Below, in pieces: positions 7,049 through 14,099 of a DNA stretch of 18,235 nt. The translations under genes were made by a program, and so were the position numbers. Every line of letters begins with the position of its first letter. The first letter of the stretch is position 1. The DNA comes from Methanomassiliicoccales archaeon (GTDB lineage Archaea; Thermoplasmatota; Thermoplasmata; Methanomassiliicoccales; JACIVX01), in contig JAJRAH010000149.1 in NCBI GenBank assembly GCA_028679985.1, positions 1 to 18,235 of the forward strand. Direction: 5' to 3'. The notes under the pieces were generated by a model. That model made no database searches, had not been told where the DNA came from, and saw only the letters and a program-made list of their open reading frames with translations.

Positions 7049-7398
7049 GGTTCGTCTACGCGATTGCCTTCGTCGGCAGAAGGTTCCTGATGATCCGCAA
7101 CGAGAAGCGAGGAGGATGGGAGATGCCCGGAGGAAAAGTGAAGCTAGGCGAATCGGACGATGAGGCCATCGCCAGGGAATTCGTAGAGGAGGTCGGACGA
7201 GAGTTCATCGCACTCTCAAAGGAAGAAATCCCGGGAGGCGCCGTCTTCACTGGCAAGCTGGGCAAGAAGGTGGGGAAGGGAGAGATGGAGTGGAGGTTGT
7301 TCGATTCCCTGCCGTCGGACCTGGCGTTCCCCGACTACGAATACACTGAAGTACTGTGCTGGGCGAGGGGGGAAGAGGCGGGAGCGAAAAAGGCTTAG
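7045..7398 (+). CDS. Nudix hydrolase
   Basis: A 117-aa single-domain Nudix protein that should hydrolyse a nucleoside diphosphate linked to another group. The Nudix box occupies residues 30-52: Gly30, five residues, Glu36, seven residues, then Arg44-Glu-Phe-Val-Glu-Glu-Val-Gly. The last position, normally hydrophobic, is Arg. GGWEMPGGKV before the box is the classic strand and loop. The ATG lies in the ATGA overlap with fibrillarin, so it is translationally coupled. Substrate is not predictable; house-cleaning of oxidised or non-canonical nucleotides is the usual role for small members. Confidence 0.9.
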   Translation: MRFVYAIAFVGRRFLMIRNEKRGGWEMPGGKVKLGESDDEAIAREFVEEVGREFIALSKEEIPGGAVFTGKLGKKVGKGEMEWRLFDSLPSDLAFPDYEYTEVLCWARGEEAGAKKA

Positions 7399-7410
7399 AA
7401 CCTCTCAACT

Positions 7411-7418
7411 CTTATATA
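7411..7418 (+). promoter_or_regulatory. TATA box of the uS15 transcription unit
   Basis: CTTATATAG lies just after the Nudix stop and about 66 nt before the uS15 start. Transcription would begin near 7440, leaving a leader of about 40 nt with a Shine-Dalgarno sequence, unlike the leaderless starts elsewhere in the window. Confidence 0.55.
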
Positions 7419-7480
7419 GTAGTAGGGGAATTGGCTCCCGCTTCGCCACCGCGTAGTGATCTTAGGAACGGAGGATGAAA

Positions 7481-7936
7481 ATGGCTCGCATACATGCCAG
7501 ACGAAAGGGAAAATCCGGGTCTAGACGACCCTTGATCAGCGAGAATCCCGCATGGGTCTCTCAGAGCAAAGACGAGGTAGAGAAGCTCGTCATCAAGCTC
7601 GCGAAAGATGGGTTCCCGGCGGCGAAGATCGGACTCGTTCTCAGGGACGAGCACGCTATTCCGAACGTGAGGCTTGCCACGGGCATGAGCGTCATGGAGA
7701 TCATGAAGGAGAGCGACCTCACGCCGGAGATACCGGACGACCTCACGGCGCTGATGAGGAAAGCGCTGAACGTCGACACTCACATGATGGAGAACCCCAA
7801 GGACAACGCCACGAAGCGGAACCTGCAGCTCATCGAGTCCAGAATCAGGCGCCTCGTGAAATACTACAAGAGGATGGGCATTCTCCCCGACGCTTGGACA
7901 TACTCTCTGTCGACCGCAGAATTGCAGATAGAGTGA
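7481..7936 (+). CDS. rps15: 30S ribosomal protein uS15
   Basis: A 151-aa archaeal/eukaryotic-type S15 (the S13e homologue of eukaryotes), a primary binder of 16S rRNA in the 30S platform. The N-terminal archaeal extension MARIHARRKGKSGSRRP, the central IGLVLRDEHAIPNVR region and the C-terminal LIESRIRRLVKYYK helix are all visible. Two ATGs are possible: GGAGG at 7470-7474 abuts the ATG at 7475 but is 6 nt from the ATG at 7481, so 7481 is chosen; it also matches the family N-terminus. The stop overlaps or nearly touches the RecJ-like gene, an arrangement (S15 then RecJ-like) that is common in archaea. Confidence 0.97.
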   Translation: MARIHARRKGKSGSRRPLISENPAWVSQSKDEVEKLVIKLAKDGFPAAKIGLVLRDEHAIPNVRLATGMSVMEIMKESDLTPEIPDDLTALMRKALNVDTHMMENPKDNATKRNLQLIESRIRRLVKYYKRMGILPDAWTYSLSTAELQIE

Positions 7937-7941
7937 GGGAA

Positions 7942-9312
7942 ATGGAGGGAGCGGCAGAACTCCCGAAGGATCTTCTTTCTCGTATATCCAGCGCTGCGAC
8001 AGAGATAGACAGGCACTCGGACATCAGGGTTATTTCGCACTACGATGCCGACGGCATTTCGTCCGCCGGCGTTATCTGCAATGCCCTGTTGAGGAAGGGG
8101 AAGAGGTTCCAGGTCACCTTAGTAAAGAGTTTTGACGCAAAGGTGATAAGATCGCTTGCCGCGGAAAAGCCGATGTGTCTTGTATTGGCCGACATGGGGA
8201 GCAGCTATCTGAAGGAACTTGCTTCCTTGGACTCAAGTGTCATCGTCCTTGACCACCACACCCTGCAGGGTGACTCTGAGAAGGTAATCTACGTCACCCC
8301 TCATATTTGGGGCATCGATGGTATGACCGGATGCTCCGCAAGCGCGGTCTGCATGCTTCTGGCCGCGAAAATGGGCGATGACAACTGGTCCCTCTTGCCC
8401 ATTGCGTTCGGCGGAATCGTCGGAGACAGACAGCACATTCGCGGATTGAGCGGAGTGAACGCGTACCTCCTGCAGGAAGGGTTAAGGAGGAACAGCATCG
8501 AGGTGCAACAGGGTTCGATTCTCCCGCATGGATCCCTCAAGCAGTCGCTGTCATCATCCATCGATCCTTACATCGTGGGCGTGAGCGGCAATGAGAACGG
8601 AGCGAAGAAGCTCCTCTCAGAGGTCGGAGTCACCGAGGACGCGAGCCTCGAGGAACTTGATGAAAGCGCAAAGAGGAAGCTCGCCTCCATACTCACTCTG
8701 ATGCTCCTGGAGCAGGGATGCTCACTCAGCACGCTCGAGGAACTCACGACCGAAAGATACTATTTCCCGGAATGGAAGGTCTCGGCATCCGATCTAGCTT
8801 CGCTATTCAATGCTTGCGGTAGGACAGATCACGAAGGAATCGGTCTAGGCCTCGCCTTGAGAGACCAGAGATCGATGGAAGAGGCCGCGAAACTCAGGAA
8901 AGAATACAAGAGGAGCGTCCTCGCCTCGCTTCAGAAGATCGAAGGCAAGGGCCTGTCGACTATGGACCACCTTCAGTACTTCTACAGCGACAATCCCAGC
9001 CTTTCAGGGATGGTCTGCGGGCTGACGATGCAGTACCTTGGACACAAGGACAAGCCGACCATTGCACTTTCCATTGTCGGAGAGAGCACGAGGATTTCCT
9101 CCAGAGCGACATTCGATATACTGGCGAAAGGGGTAGACCTCTCTACCGGCCTCAGAGATGCAGCGGCATTCGTGGGAGGCGTGGGAGGCGGGCACGCGAT
9201 CGCCAGCGGGGCGACGATCGCAAAGGGGAGAGAGGACGATTTTCTCAGGAAATTGAACGAGATTCTCGGAAATCAGAAAGAGAAGAAAGCGGCCATCATC
9301 TCCGCCAAGTGA
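7942..9312 (+). CDS. RecJ-like DHH/DHHA1 single-strand nuclease
   Basis: A 456-aa phosphoesterase of the archaeal RecJ/GAN group, which acts on single-stranded DNA or RNA and, in some archaea, binds the GINS replication factor. Motifs: SHYDADGISSA (DHH motif I, about residues 33-43), LADMGSS (motif II), VLDHH (motif III), and near the C-terminus the DHHA1 glycine motif GGVGGGHAIASG. Length matches the family. The ATG at 7942 is chosen; a GTG at 7933, in a GTGA overlap with the uS15 stop, is an equally good coupled start adding three residues. The 3' end overlaps the convergent Kae1 gene by 17 nt. Confidence 0.9.
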   Translation: MEGAAELPKDLLSRISSAATEIDRHSDIRVISHYDADGISSAGVICNALLRKGKRFQVTLVKSFDAKVIRSLAAEKPMCLVLADMGSSYLKELASLDSSVIVLDHHTLQGDSEKVIYVTPHIWGIDGMTGCSASAVCMLLAAKMGDDNWSLLPIAFGGIVGDRQHIRGLSGVNAYLLQEGLRRNSIEVQQGSILPHGSLKQSLSSSIDPYIVGVSGNENGAKKLLSEVGVTEDASLEELDESAKRKLASILTLMLLEQGCSLSTLEELTTERYYFPEWKVSASDLASLFNACGRTDHEGIGLGLALRDQRSMEEAAKLRKEYKRSVLASLQKIEGKGLSTMDHLQYFYSDNPSLSGMVCGLTMQYLGHKDKPTIALSIVGESTRISSRATFDILAKGVDLSTGLRDAAAFVGGVGGGHAIASGATIAKGREDDFLRKLNEILGNQKEKKAAIISAK

Positions 9313-10279
9313 CGTCGACGTCGTCCGTCCTGAACCGCTGTCGTATCTGAGTATCGCCGATAGTCATCCTAATTCCGGAGCGATACATGACCAAGCCGGT
9401 CCAGGCGATCATGGCGCCGTTGTCGATGCAGAGCTTCGCTTCGGGGACGTACATCGCGGCACCTCTCTCCTCCGCCATCCTCTCGACCATCCCCCGCAGC
9501 CGCTTGTTCTGGACGACTCCCCCGCCGAGCAGGACCTCCCTCTTCTCGACGTGGGCCATCGCCCGCTCCGTCACCTCGGTGAGCATCGCGAAGCACGTTT
9601 CCTGGACGGAGTAACATATGTCCTCGAGGCTCTCGCCCTTGGACTTCAGATACAATGCGGCAGTCATTATGCCCGAGAAGGCCATGTCCATGCCCTTGAC
9701 CGAGTAAGGAAGTTCGAGGAGCTTCTTGCCCTCGAGAGCCAATCTCTCGATCTTCGGCCCCGCGTAGTAGCCGATGCCGATCTCCCTTCCCAGCTTGTCC
9801 AACATGTTTCCGACGCCGATGTCGAGCGTCTCGCCGAATATCCTGTACCTGCCGTTGGCGAACGCGATGACCTGCGTGTTGCCCCCGGACGCATATAGGA
9901 GGACTGGGTCCCTCGACGGCGTCTTCGCCACTCCAATCTCGAGGTGGGCGATGCAGTGATTGACGCCGATGATGGGAATCTCTAGCGACAATGACAGAGC
10001 CCTCGCCGCCGTCGCCGCAGTCCTCAAGCAAGGACCGAGGCCCGGTCCCTGCGAGAAGCAGACGAGGTCCAGATCCTTCGATCCTACTCTGGCCGCCTTG
10101 AGGGCCTTCTCGATCAGAGGGACGACCTTCTCCGCATGATGGTTTGCCGCCTCCCGGGGATGGATTCCTCCCTTTTCGGGCTTGTACATCTCGACTTCGT
10201 TCGCCAAGATGTTCGCCGAATCGTCGACTATCCCTACCCCGATCGTATGGGCGGTACCCTCTATGCCTAAAGCTAGCAT
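9296..10279 (-). CDS. kae1: Kae1/TsaD, tRNA threonylcarbamoyladenosine synthesis protein
   Basis: The 327-aa catalytic ASKHA-fold subunit of the KEOPS complex, which transfers threonylcarbamoyl to A37 of ANN-decoding tRNAs. Signatures seen: HPREAANHHAE (40-50), the metal-binding histidines in GVNHCIAHLE, LYASGGNTQV, KGMDMAFSG, GGGVVQNKRLR and CIDNGAMIAW. The chain ends with the Kae1 domain; there is no fused Bud32 kinase, unlike in several euryarchaea. It lies 28 nt after the CxxC redox gene on the same strand and converges on the RecJ-like gene with a 17-nt overlap. No clear Shine-Dalgarno sequence precedes the ATG. Confidence 0.95.
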   Translation of the reverse strand: MLALGIEGTAHTIGVGIVDDSANILANEVEMYKPEKGGIHPREAANHHAEKVVPLIEKALKAARVGSKDLDLVCFSQGPGLGPCLRTAATAARALSLSLEIPIIGVNHCIAHLEIGVAKTPSRDPVLLYASGGNTQVIAFANGRYRIFGETLDIGVGNMLDKLGREIGIGYYAGPKIERLALEGKKLLELPYSVKGMDMAFSGIMTAALYLKSKGESLEDICYSVQETCFAMLTEVTERAMAHVEKREVLLGGGVVQNKRLRGMVERMAEERGAAMYVPEAKLCIDNGAMIAWTGLVMYRSGIRMTIGDTQIRQRFRTDDVDVTWRR

Positions 10280-10307
10280 TCTGACTCAAGAAAGAATAGG
10301 AGAGTAA

Positions 10308-10562
10308 TCAACTTTCGCCATTGCCCCGTTGGAGCATCTTGAGCTTCTCGAGGATGGGGATCGCGCCCTCGAAGAGCTGCTCGTCGACCGCGAGGATCGG
10401 GGCGTTCCTGTTCAGTATCTCGAAGTAGGCCGCCTCGGCAAGCCCCTCGGCGGACGACATGTCAACAATCTGAACGCCTATGTCCTTCGGCATCTTCTCC
10501 TTGATGTAATCGCATTTCTGACAGCCGGGTTTCGTGAACAGAAGTATCTCTGGCATCGGCAT
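10308..10562 (-). CDS. glutaredoxin/thioredoxin-like CxxC protein
   Basis: An 84-aa thioredoxin-fold protein: beta strand EILLFT, redox motif C14-Q-K-C17, then a helix, a middle strand and a strand containing the cis-Pro-like NAPILAV. Small size and a GCxxC motif immediately after the first strand resemble glutaredoxin-like proteins. It probably acts as a cytosolic thiol-disulfide reductant. Two in-frame ATGs exist at 10562 and 10556; 10562 is used because the upstream TATA-like element lies about 30 nt away. It is followed by Kae1 after 28 nt. Confidence 0.8.
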   Translation of the reverse strand: MPMPEILLFTKPGCQKCDYIKEKMPKDIGVQIVDMSSAEGLAEAAYFEILNRNAPILAVDEQLFEGAIPILEKLKMLQRGNGES

Positions 10563-10588
10563 CCCAATCGGCCTAATATCTGCCGAGG

Positions 10589-10596
10589 ATTAATAG
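10589..10596 (-). promoter_or_regulatory. TATA-like element for the redox protein-kae1 unit
   Basis: The minus strand reads CTATTAAT, centred about 30 nt before the ATG at 10562, with no Shine-Dalgarno sequence between. The match to the TATA consensus is modest. Confidence 0.35.
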
Positions 10597-10633
10597 GTTG
10601 CGGGGAGGGACTCAGACGATAATCGAAGCGTCC

Positions 10634-10915
10634 TCATCTCTTCTCTAACACCTTGATCAAATGCCATCCGAACTGCGTCTTGACCGGGCCGACGACGTTG
10701 CCTTTCTCCCCGTCGAAGGCCGCGTTCTCGAACTCGCGGACCATCTGACCGCGGCTGAACCAACCAAGGTCCCCGCCCTTCTTTCCGGAGGGACAAATAG
10801 AGAACTTCTTGGCGATTTCCGAGAAGCTCTCGCCCGCCTTCACCTTCACCAACAGATCCTTCGCCTTCGCTTCTTCTTTCACGAGAATGTGAGCTGCATG
10901 GACTTGCTTTACCAT
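10634..10915 (-). CDS. parvulin-type peptidyl-prolyl isomerase
   Basis: A 93-aa stand-alone parvulin domain that catalyses cis-trans isomerisation at proline. Seen: HAAHILVK with the catalytic H9, FSEIAKKFSICPSG with C41, GGDLGWFSRGQMVREFENAAF with M58 and F62, and the C-terminal TQFGWHLIKVLEKR with H85. There is no signal peptide or membrane segment, so it is cytosolic and single-domain, as in other archaeal parvulins. The ATG has no Shine-Dalgarno sequence and lies about 26 nt from a TATA element, so it is probably leaderless. Confidence 0.94.
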   Translation of the reverse strand: MVKQVHAAHILVKEEAKAKDLLVKVKAGESFSEIAKKFSICPSGKKGGDLGWFSRGQMVREFENAAFDGEKGNVVGPVKTQFGWHLIKVLEKR

Positions 10916-10937
10916 ATTGGGGCGAAAGGAATCCTGT

Positions 10938-10945
10938 GATAAAGA
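10938..10945 (-). promoter_or_regulatory. TATA box candidate for the parvulin gene
   Basis: The minus strand reads CTTTATCA and is centred about 26 nt upstream of the ATG at 10915, fitting transcription from the start codon itself. Confidence 0.5.
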
Positions 10946-11049
10946 GGTTTCTCGGAAACTCCTGCGACGGCTGCTCTCAATAGGGATGGAAATATAACCG
11001 CCAGCATAGTCAACTCAGCCTCCGTTTGGCCCAGAACATCATGCGAAAA

Positions 11050-11059
11050 AGATATAGAG
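11050..11059 (+). promoter_or_regulatory. TATA box candidate for tRNA-Val
   Basis: AGATATAGAG preceded by an A-rich run lies about 32 nt before the first base of the tRNA. This would place transcription start a few nt upstream of the mature 5' end. Confidence 0.45.
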
Positions 11060-11086
11060 AACTAACACATATCCGCAAATCCAGTT

Positions 11087-11180
11087 GGGCTCATGGTCTA
11101 GTGGTTATGACGTCGCCCTGACATCCCCTGCATTGGGGTCGGAACGGCGAAGTTCCCCGGTTCGAATCCGGGTGAGCCCA
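11087..11180 (+). tRNA. tRNA-Val(GAC) with a 21-nt intron
   Basis: Acceptor stem GGGCTCA pairs with TGAGCCC, discriminator A at 11180, and CCA is not encoded. The T arm is CCCGG-TTCGAAT-CCGGG and the D arm contains GTCTAGTGGTTATGAC. The anticodon stem is TCGCC/GGCGA, and the anticodon GAC is at 11120-11122. An intron at 11124-11144 sits at the canonical 37/38 position. The splice region forms a textbook bulge-helix-bulge: outer stem, bulge AAC, 4-bp helix CTGA/TCGG (one T-G pair), bulge CAT, inner stem CCCC/GGGG with loop TGCATT. Removing the intron gives a 73-nt tRNA with loop CTGACAC. Confidence 0.97.
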
Positions 11181-11549
11181 CTTTCGACCCTCTGACATTT
11201 TCTCAGTCCGAATGGATTGAATCTTCTTAGGACGATGACTTCCATAACTCTCAGTTGAGGGAGGACGCTCCCTTGAATCAGATTCGTTCGCAGTACAGAT
11301 CTGATGCTCAAGTGCTCGTGTGCCGAAAGGACCGCCTCTCGCCGAAACTCGTAGTGCAGTCAGGATTCCTACCAGACTTCTCGTCTCTCACTTGATAGAA
11401 TGGCAGAACAAGCAAACCTACCCGAATCGATCTGAGCCACATGCGAAAAGCAGTTGACTGGACTCGATAAAGCCACCAAGTCCCCGGATGGAACAACAAT
11501 ATCTTCGATTCGTTCAGGCACAGAGTACAGCAGCCCTTCTCCACCCTCG
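11181..11549. other. gene-poor stretch between tRNA-Val and hgcB
   Basis: These 369 bases have no convincing gene. One minus frame is protein-like from a GTG at 11557 (overlapping the end of hgcB by 8 nt) to a TAG at 11369. A TGA follows two codons later, and the same frame then stays open into the tRNA. This could be a decayed small gene or chance. No terminator hairpin, repeat or promoter is clear. Confidence 0.3.
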
Positions 11550-11861
11550 TCAGTCACAGCATTCGGGTCCGCAGCTCACTTCCTTCTTGCCTCTCAAGGC
11601 GGCGCTAATCATCGCTGCCGCACAGCCCACTCCGCTGTCGACTTTGATTGCATCAGCCGGACAATTGCGCTGACATGCGCCACACTCCATGCACGCCTCA
11701 CCGTGGACTATCTCAACCCTCTTCACACCAGACCGAAACACTCCATGGGGACAGACGTTGACGCACATGCCGCAATTTGCGCATTTTCCTGGCAGAAACC
11801 TGAGGGTGTTTATCGCTGTCGTTTCAATGTTCTCCAATTCTATCATCGGCAGTGACTCCAT
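11550..11861 (-). CDS. hgcB: HgcB, 2[4Fe-4S] ferredoxin of mercury methylation
   Basis: A 103-aa ferredoxin that supplies electrons to the corrinoid of HgcA. Cluster motifs are C27-x2-C30-x2-C33-x3-C37-P and C57-x2-C60-x2-C63-x3-C67-P. HgcB-specific features are present: PHGVF after the first cluster, CMECGAC in the second, GVGCAA with an extra Cys (C80), and a tail SCGPECCD with paired terminal cysteines. Its adjacency to hgcA makes the assignment firm. The ATG at 11861 lies 2 nt after the hgcA stop with GGGGTGGTAGGA upstream; a GTG at 11870 or an ATG at 11846 are alternatives. Confidence 0.93.
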   Translation of the reverse strand: MESLPMIELENIETTAINTLRFLPGKCANCGMCVNVCPHGVFRSGVKRVEIVHGEACMECGACQRNCPADAIKVDSGVGCAAAMISAALRGKKEVSCGPECCD

Positions 11862-11863
11862 TC

Positions 11864-12847
11864 CTACCACCCCATACTGCTAGCGACACTAGACAATGCA
11901 AGAAGAACCAGGCCACATATGAACATTACTGCAATTATTGGTATGAAGCGAAAGATCTCCCTTCTCACCCCTGTCCGAGAGGTATATGTGCTGGCTCCGG
12001 TGAAATTCAATGAGATGTAGCCGACCCACGGGCTTATGAGAAGCACATAGGCCAGAAGACTGACGATGGACACTGTCCCGACAGACCAATCGTCAATCGC
12101 GAATCGGACCGCCCATATCAGCAGGCCTGCGATAGCACCGAGTATTATTCCTTTCGAGGCAAAATGTTTCGTCGGCAAGACCGGCAGTAGAAGAGGAAAG
12201 AGAATAACGCCAGCAACGAAAATCGTGAGCACTAGAAGCGCCATCCAGATCCCTGAAACGATGAATAGGATTATAGGAATGGGCAGTGCCCATAGCAGGC
12301 TGTTCTTGACCTCCACTGGCACCAAGATGGCGCGATCTTTGAGATTGAATCGGACACGCCTCATCTCCTCCGTGGCTTGATGCGTCTTGAGGTACTCGAG
12401 CAAGTCGTCCGCTCGGATGGGACCATATTCAACGATAAAGCCAGTTCTCTTTCTGACCTCGTGTGCAGCCACACCTGGCGCCCCAAGCTGAGGCAGAACT
12501 AATCTGCGATGAGTGACTACCTTCTTCAGATCGGTGGACTCTATTCTACTTATCAGTTCCTCAGTGCCAAATGTTCCCTTGCCCGCTGCGCACCACACGT
12601 TGATGCCCTTCGTATCGAGGACGAGGATATAGGAATCAAGGTCTCTCAGAGCTGTGCGAAGAGCATCGAAGCTCAGAGTGTAATTGGCTGTCACGAACAC
12701 CGGAGACTCCGGAGTAGGATCTCCAAGAGAATAGAGTCCCGGTTCGACGCGATGATACATACGACGATATCCGACTCGGACTTGGAAGTGATTCCACTTG
12801 TCCGCTCGGGAGAGCTGACCAGTTGTCTTTCTGATCCCCTGAGTCAT
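11864..12847 (-). CDS. hgcA: HgcA, corrinoid methyltransferase of mercury methylation
   Basis: A 327-aa protein that, with HgcB, transfers a methyl group from a corrinoid cofactor to Hg(II); its native role is unresolved. The soluble N-terminal domain (about 45-180) resembles the corrinoid-binding part of the CO-dehydrogenase corrinoid protein and contains the cap helix N83-I-W-C86-A-A-G-K90, where C86 is the expected lower axial cobalt ligand. Flanking GTFGTEEL, HRRLVLPQLGA and VAAHEVRKRTGF are characteristic of HgcA. About five hydrophobic segments follow (near 184-202, 203-225, 233-251, 257-280, 301-322), with NFTGASTYTS between the last two. Start at 12847, 4 nt after the AbrB stop; hgcB follows after 2 nt. 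Length and domain order are normal. Confidence 0.95.
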   Translation of the reverse strand: MTQGIRKTTGQLSRADKWNHFQVRVGYRRMYHRVEPGLYSLGDPTPESPVFVTANYTLSFDALRTALRDLDSYILVLDTKGINVWCAAGKGTFGTEELISRIESTDLKKVVTHRRLVLPQLGAPGVAAHEVRKRTGFIVEYGPIRADDLLEYLKTHQATEEMRRVRFNLKDRAILVPVEVKNSLLWALPIPIILFIVSGIWMALLVLTIFVAGVILFPLLLPVLPTKHFASKGIILGAIAGLLIWAVRFAIDDWSVGTVSIVSLLAYVLLISPWVGYISLNFTGASTYTSRTGVRREIFRFIPIIAVMFICGLVLLALSSVASSMGW

Positions 12848-12851
12848 AATT

Positions 12852-13133
12852 TCATCTCGATTTCACGACATCATCGAGCAACGGACCCATCCTCTCCTTC
12901 GCGGTGCTCAGTAACTCTTCAGTTTTGAACATGTAAATACAACACACCTTGCCATCGCGCTCCCTCGTCACCAGGGCCAACTTATCTCCAGGTTCTAGGC
13001 CGTACTTCTTGCGGACTTCCTTCGGAAGCACCATCTGACCTCTATCGTCAACGGTCACGATTGACTCGACCTTCAGATCGCCTAGTTCGTTGCTTCCAGG
13101 GTCACATTTGCCTTTGTCTCGAGTTCTTGGCAT
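12852..13133 (-). CDS. AbrB/SpoVT-type DNA-binding protein heading the hgcAB operon
   Basis: A 93-aa protein with a swapped-hairpin AbrB domain at about 22-70: VESIVTVDDRGQMVLPKEVR and KKYGLEPGDKLAL are the family's signature strands. It has a Cys at position 10 and a Cys pair at 64-65 (KVCCIY), which is unusual and could bind a metal or sense thiol chemistry. The Shine-Dalgarno sequence AGGAG lies 4 nt before the ATG. The stop is 4 nt from hgcA, so all three genes are surely one operon. I recall small proteins of this kind being annotated as HgcAB-associated, unverified here. Likely an autoregulator; acting on hgcAB is inference. Confidence 0.85.
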   Translation of the reverse strand: MPRTRDKGKCDPGSNELGDLKVESIVTVDDRGQMVLPKEVRKKYGLEPGDKLALVTRERDGKVCCIYMFKTEELLSTAKERMGPLLDDVVKSR

Positions 13134-13161
13134 GCTCTCCTAAAGACAGTAAGCATCACCC

Positions 13162-13193
13162 GAATATTTATACTATTCTGATTTTTCTGAATA
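13162..13193 (-). promoter_or_regulatory. hgc operon promoter with inverted half-sites
   Basis: On the minus strand the TATA box reads GTATAAATATT (13163-13173), giving a start about 20 nt further and a short leader with a Shine-Dalgarno sequence. Three half-sites flank and overlap it: GAATA (13162-13166), TATTC (13174-13178) and GAATA (13189-13193), forming two adjacent imperfect palindromes. A direct repeat TTCTGA (13176-13181, 13185-13190) is embedded. This is a plausible operator for the AbrB protein. Confidence 0.55.
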
Positions 13194-13356
13194 CTCTTGA
13201 CTATAATCGATATCAATCAACCGTTGAGATCTTTTCAGACCTGTCGTCCAGACCATTATTCTCACGTGTCGAATGGAGAGACTCAAGAACCCGACCTGAA
13301 TCTTGCATCAGACAGAATTCGGACTTGAAACATCTAACCTCATGATTGAGTCCCGC

Positions 13357-13824
13357 TCACTTCAGGTTCTGTATGAAACGAATCACGTCCTGAATCGTCG
13401 GAAGCTCTCTCGTTTCGTAGATCTTGACCAACCTTATCGTGCGATTCTCGTCGATCAGCACATTGGCTCTCTGACTCAAACCGTCATCCTGGCGGAACAG
13501 ATCATACATCTTCGACACTCTCCCATGCGGCCAAAAATCGGAAAGAAGCCGCGTCTGCGTGATGCCTAAGCTGTTCGCCCATGCGAATTTTGATGGAACA
13601 GTGTCGACACTCAATCCGACTGCCAATGTGTTGAGCGAATCGAAGACGGACTTGTTCTCATCGAGCGCCTTCATTTGCCTAGCGCAAACAGGAGTCCATG
13701 CTAGAGGATGAAAGGAAAGTAGAATTCTTCTTCCCTCGAAGTCAGAGAGCTTGAAATTCTCGTTCCTGTGATCCTTGAGTACAAAATCCCTTGCCTTCTT
13801 CCCGATTTTCAACCGGTCTTCCAT
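13357..13824 (-). CDS. 1-Cys peroxiredoxin (AhpC/TSA family)
   Basis: A 155-aa thiol peroxidase that reduces H2O2 or organic peroxides. The active site reads P40-L-A-W-T44-P-V-C47, matching PxxxTxxC; C47 is the only cysteine in the chain, so there is no resolving Cys and an external thiol must recycle it. The rest (IGKKARDFVLKD, LSDFEGRRILLSFHP, VLIDENRTI) is standard thioredoxin fold. GGAG lies about 10 nt before the ATG. It is co-oriented with and 223 nt upstream of the hgc operon, which has its own promoter, so co-transcription is not assured. Confidence 0.9.
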   Translation of the reverse strand: MEDRLKIGKKARDFVLKDHRNENFKLSDFEGRRILLSFHPLAWTPVCARQMKALDENKSVFDSLNTLAVGLSVDTVPSKFAWANSLGITQTRLLSDFWPHGRVSKMYDLFRQDDGLSQRANVLIDENRTIRLVKIYETRELPTIQDVIRFIQNLK

Positions 13825-14057
13825 GAGACATCAACTCCTTCCCCGAACCTTCCAGAACGCCAGAGCACATACTTCCGCCAGCTTCTTGGACCAGCCGCGC
13901 GACTGCTCTGAACCAGCATTCCACGGTCCTTCAGAATCATGATGGTGAGCAGAATGCTCTTATTGTTTTCGGACGCCTCGGATATCCCGCTTAGATAGAT
14001 CTCTGAAAGGAGCAGCCTGTCAATCATTCGGGCACCGATAGCGGATTGACCACACAT
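13809..14057 (-). pseudogene. possible broken small gene upstream of the peroxiredoxin
   Basis: A frame from 14057 gives a protein-like stretch (MIDRLLLSEIYLSGISEASE onward). Near 13940 a different frame becomes protein-like, reading GPWNAGSEQSRGWSKKLAEV onward and stopping at 13831, just before the peroxiredoxin ATG. The two could be parts of one gene joined by a frameshift, or chance open frames. I do not recognise either part. Confidence 0.2.
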
Positions 14058-14072
14058 AAGCCAAGGACAGGG

Positions 14073-14094
14073 CGAACGTTCTAGCCAACGTTCG
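14073..14094 (-). terminator. perfect 8-bp inverted repeat after the hemerythrin gene
   Basis: CGAACGTT and AACGTTCG flank a 6-nt loop, starting 6 nt after the hemerythrin stop. The position suggests an RNA 3'-end or stabilising hairpin; there is no T-run, and AACGTT is itself a palindrome, so a protein-binding site is also possible. Confidence 0.35.
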
Positions 14095-14099
14095 ACGCC

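Noticed and set aside
7552..7941. Upstream extension of the RecJ-like frame through uS15
   Set aside because: The extra 130 codons overlap uS15 in another frame and are Arg/Glu/His-rich without similarity to the nuclease family.
9369..10289. 306-codon minus frame overlapping kae1 in another frame
   Set aside because: Very Arg/Gly-rich translation typical of a shifted frame in GC-rich coding sequence; kae1 has all its motifs.
12733..12745. CCCGGTTCGA inside hgcA, matching the T-arm of the tRNA-Val, as a possible attachment site
   Set aside because: Only about 10 nt are shared and it lies inside conserved coding sequence; chance is sufficient.
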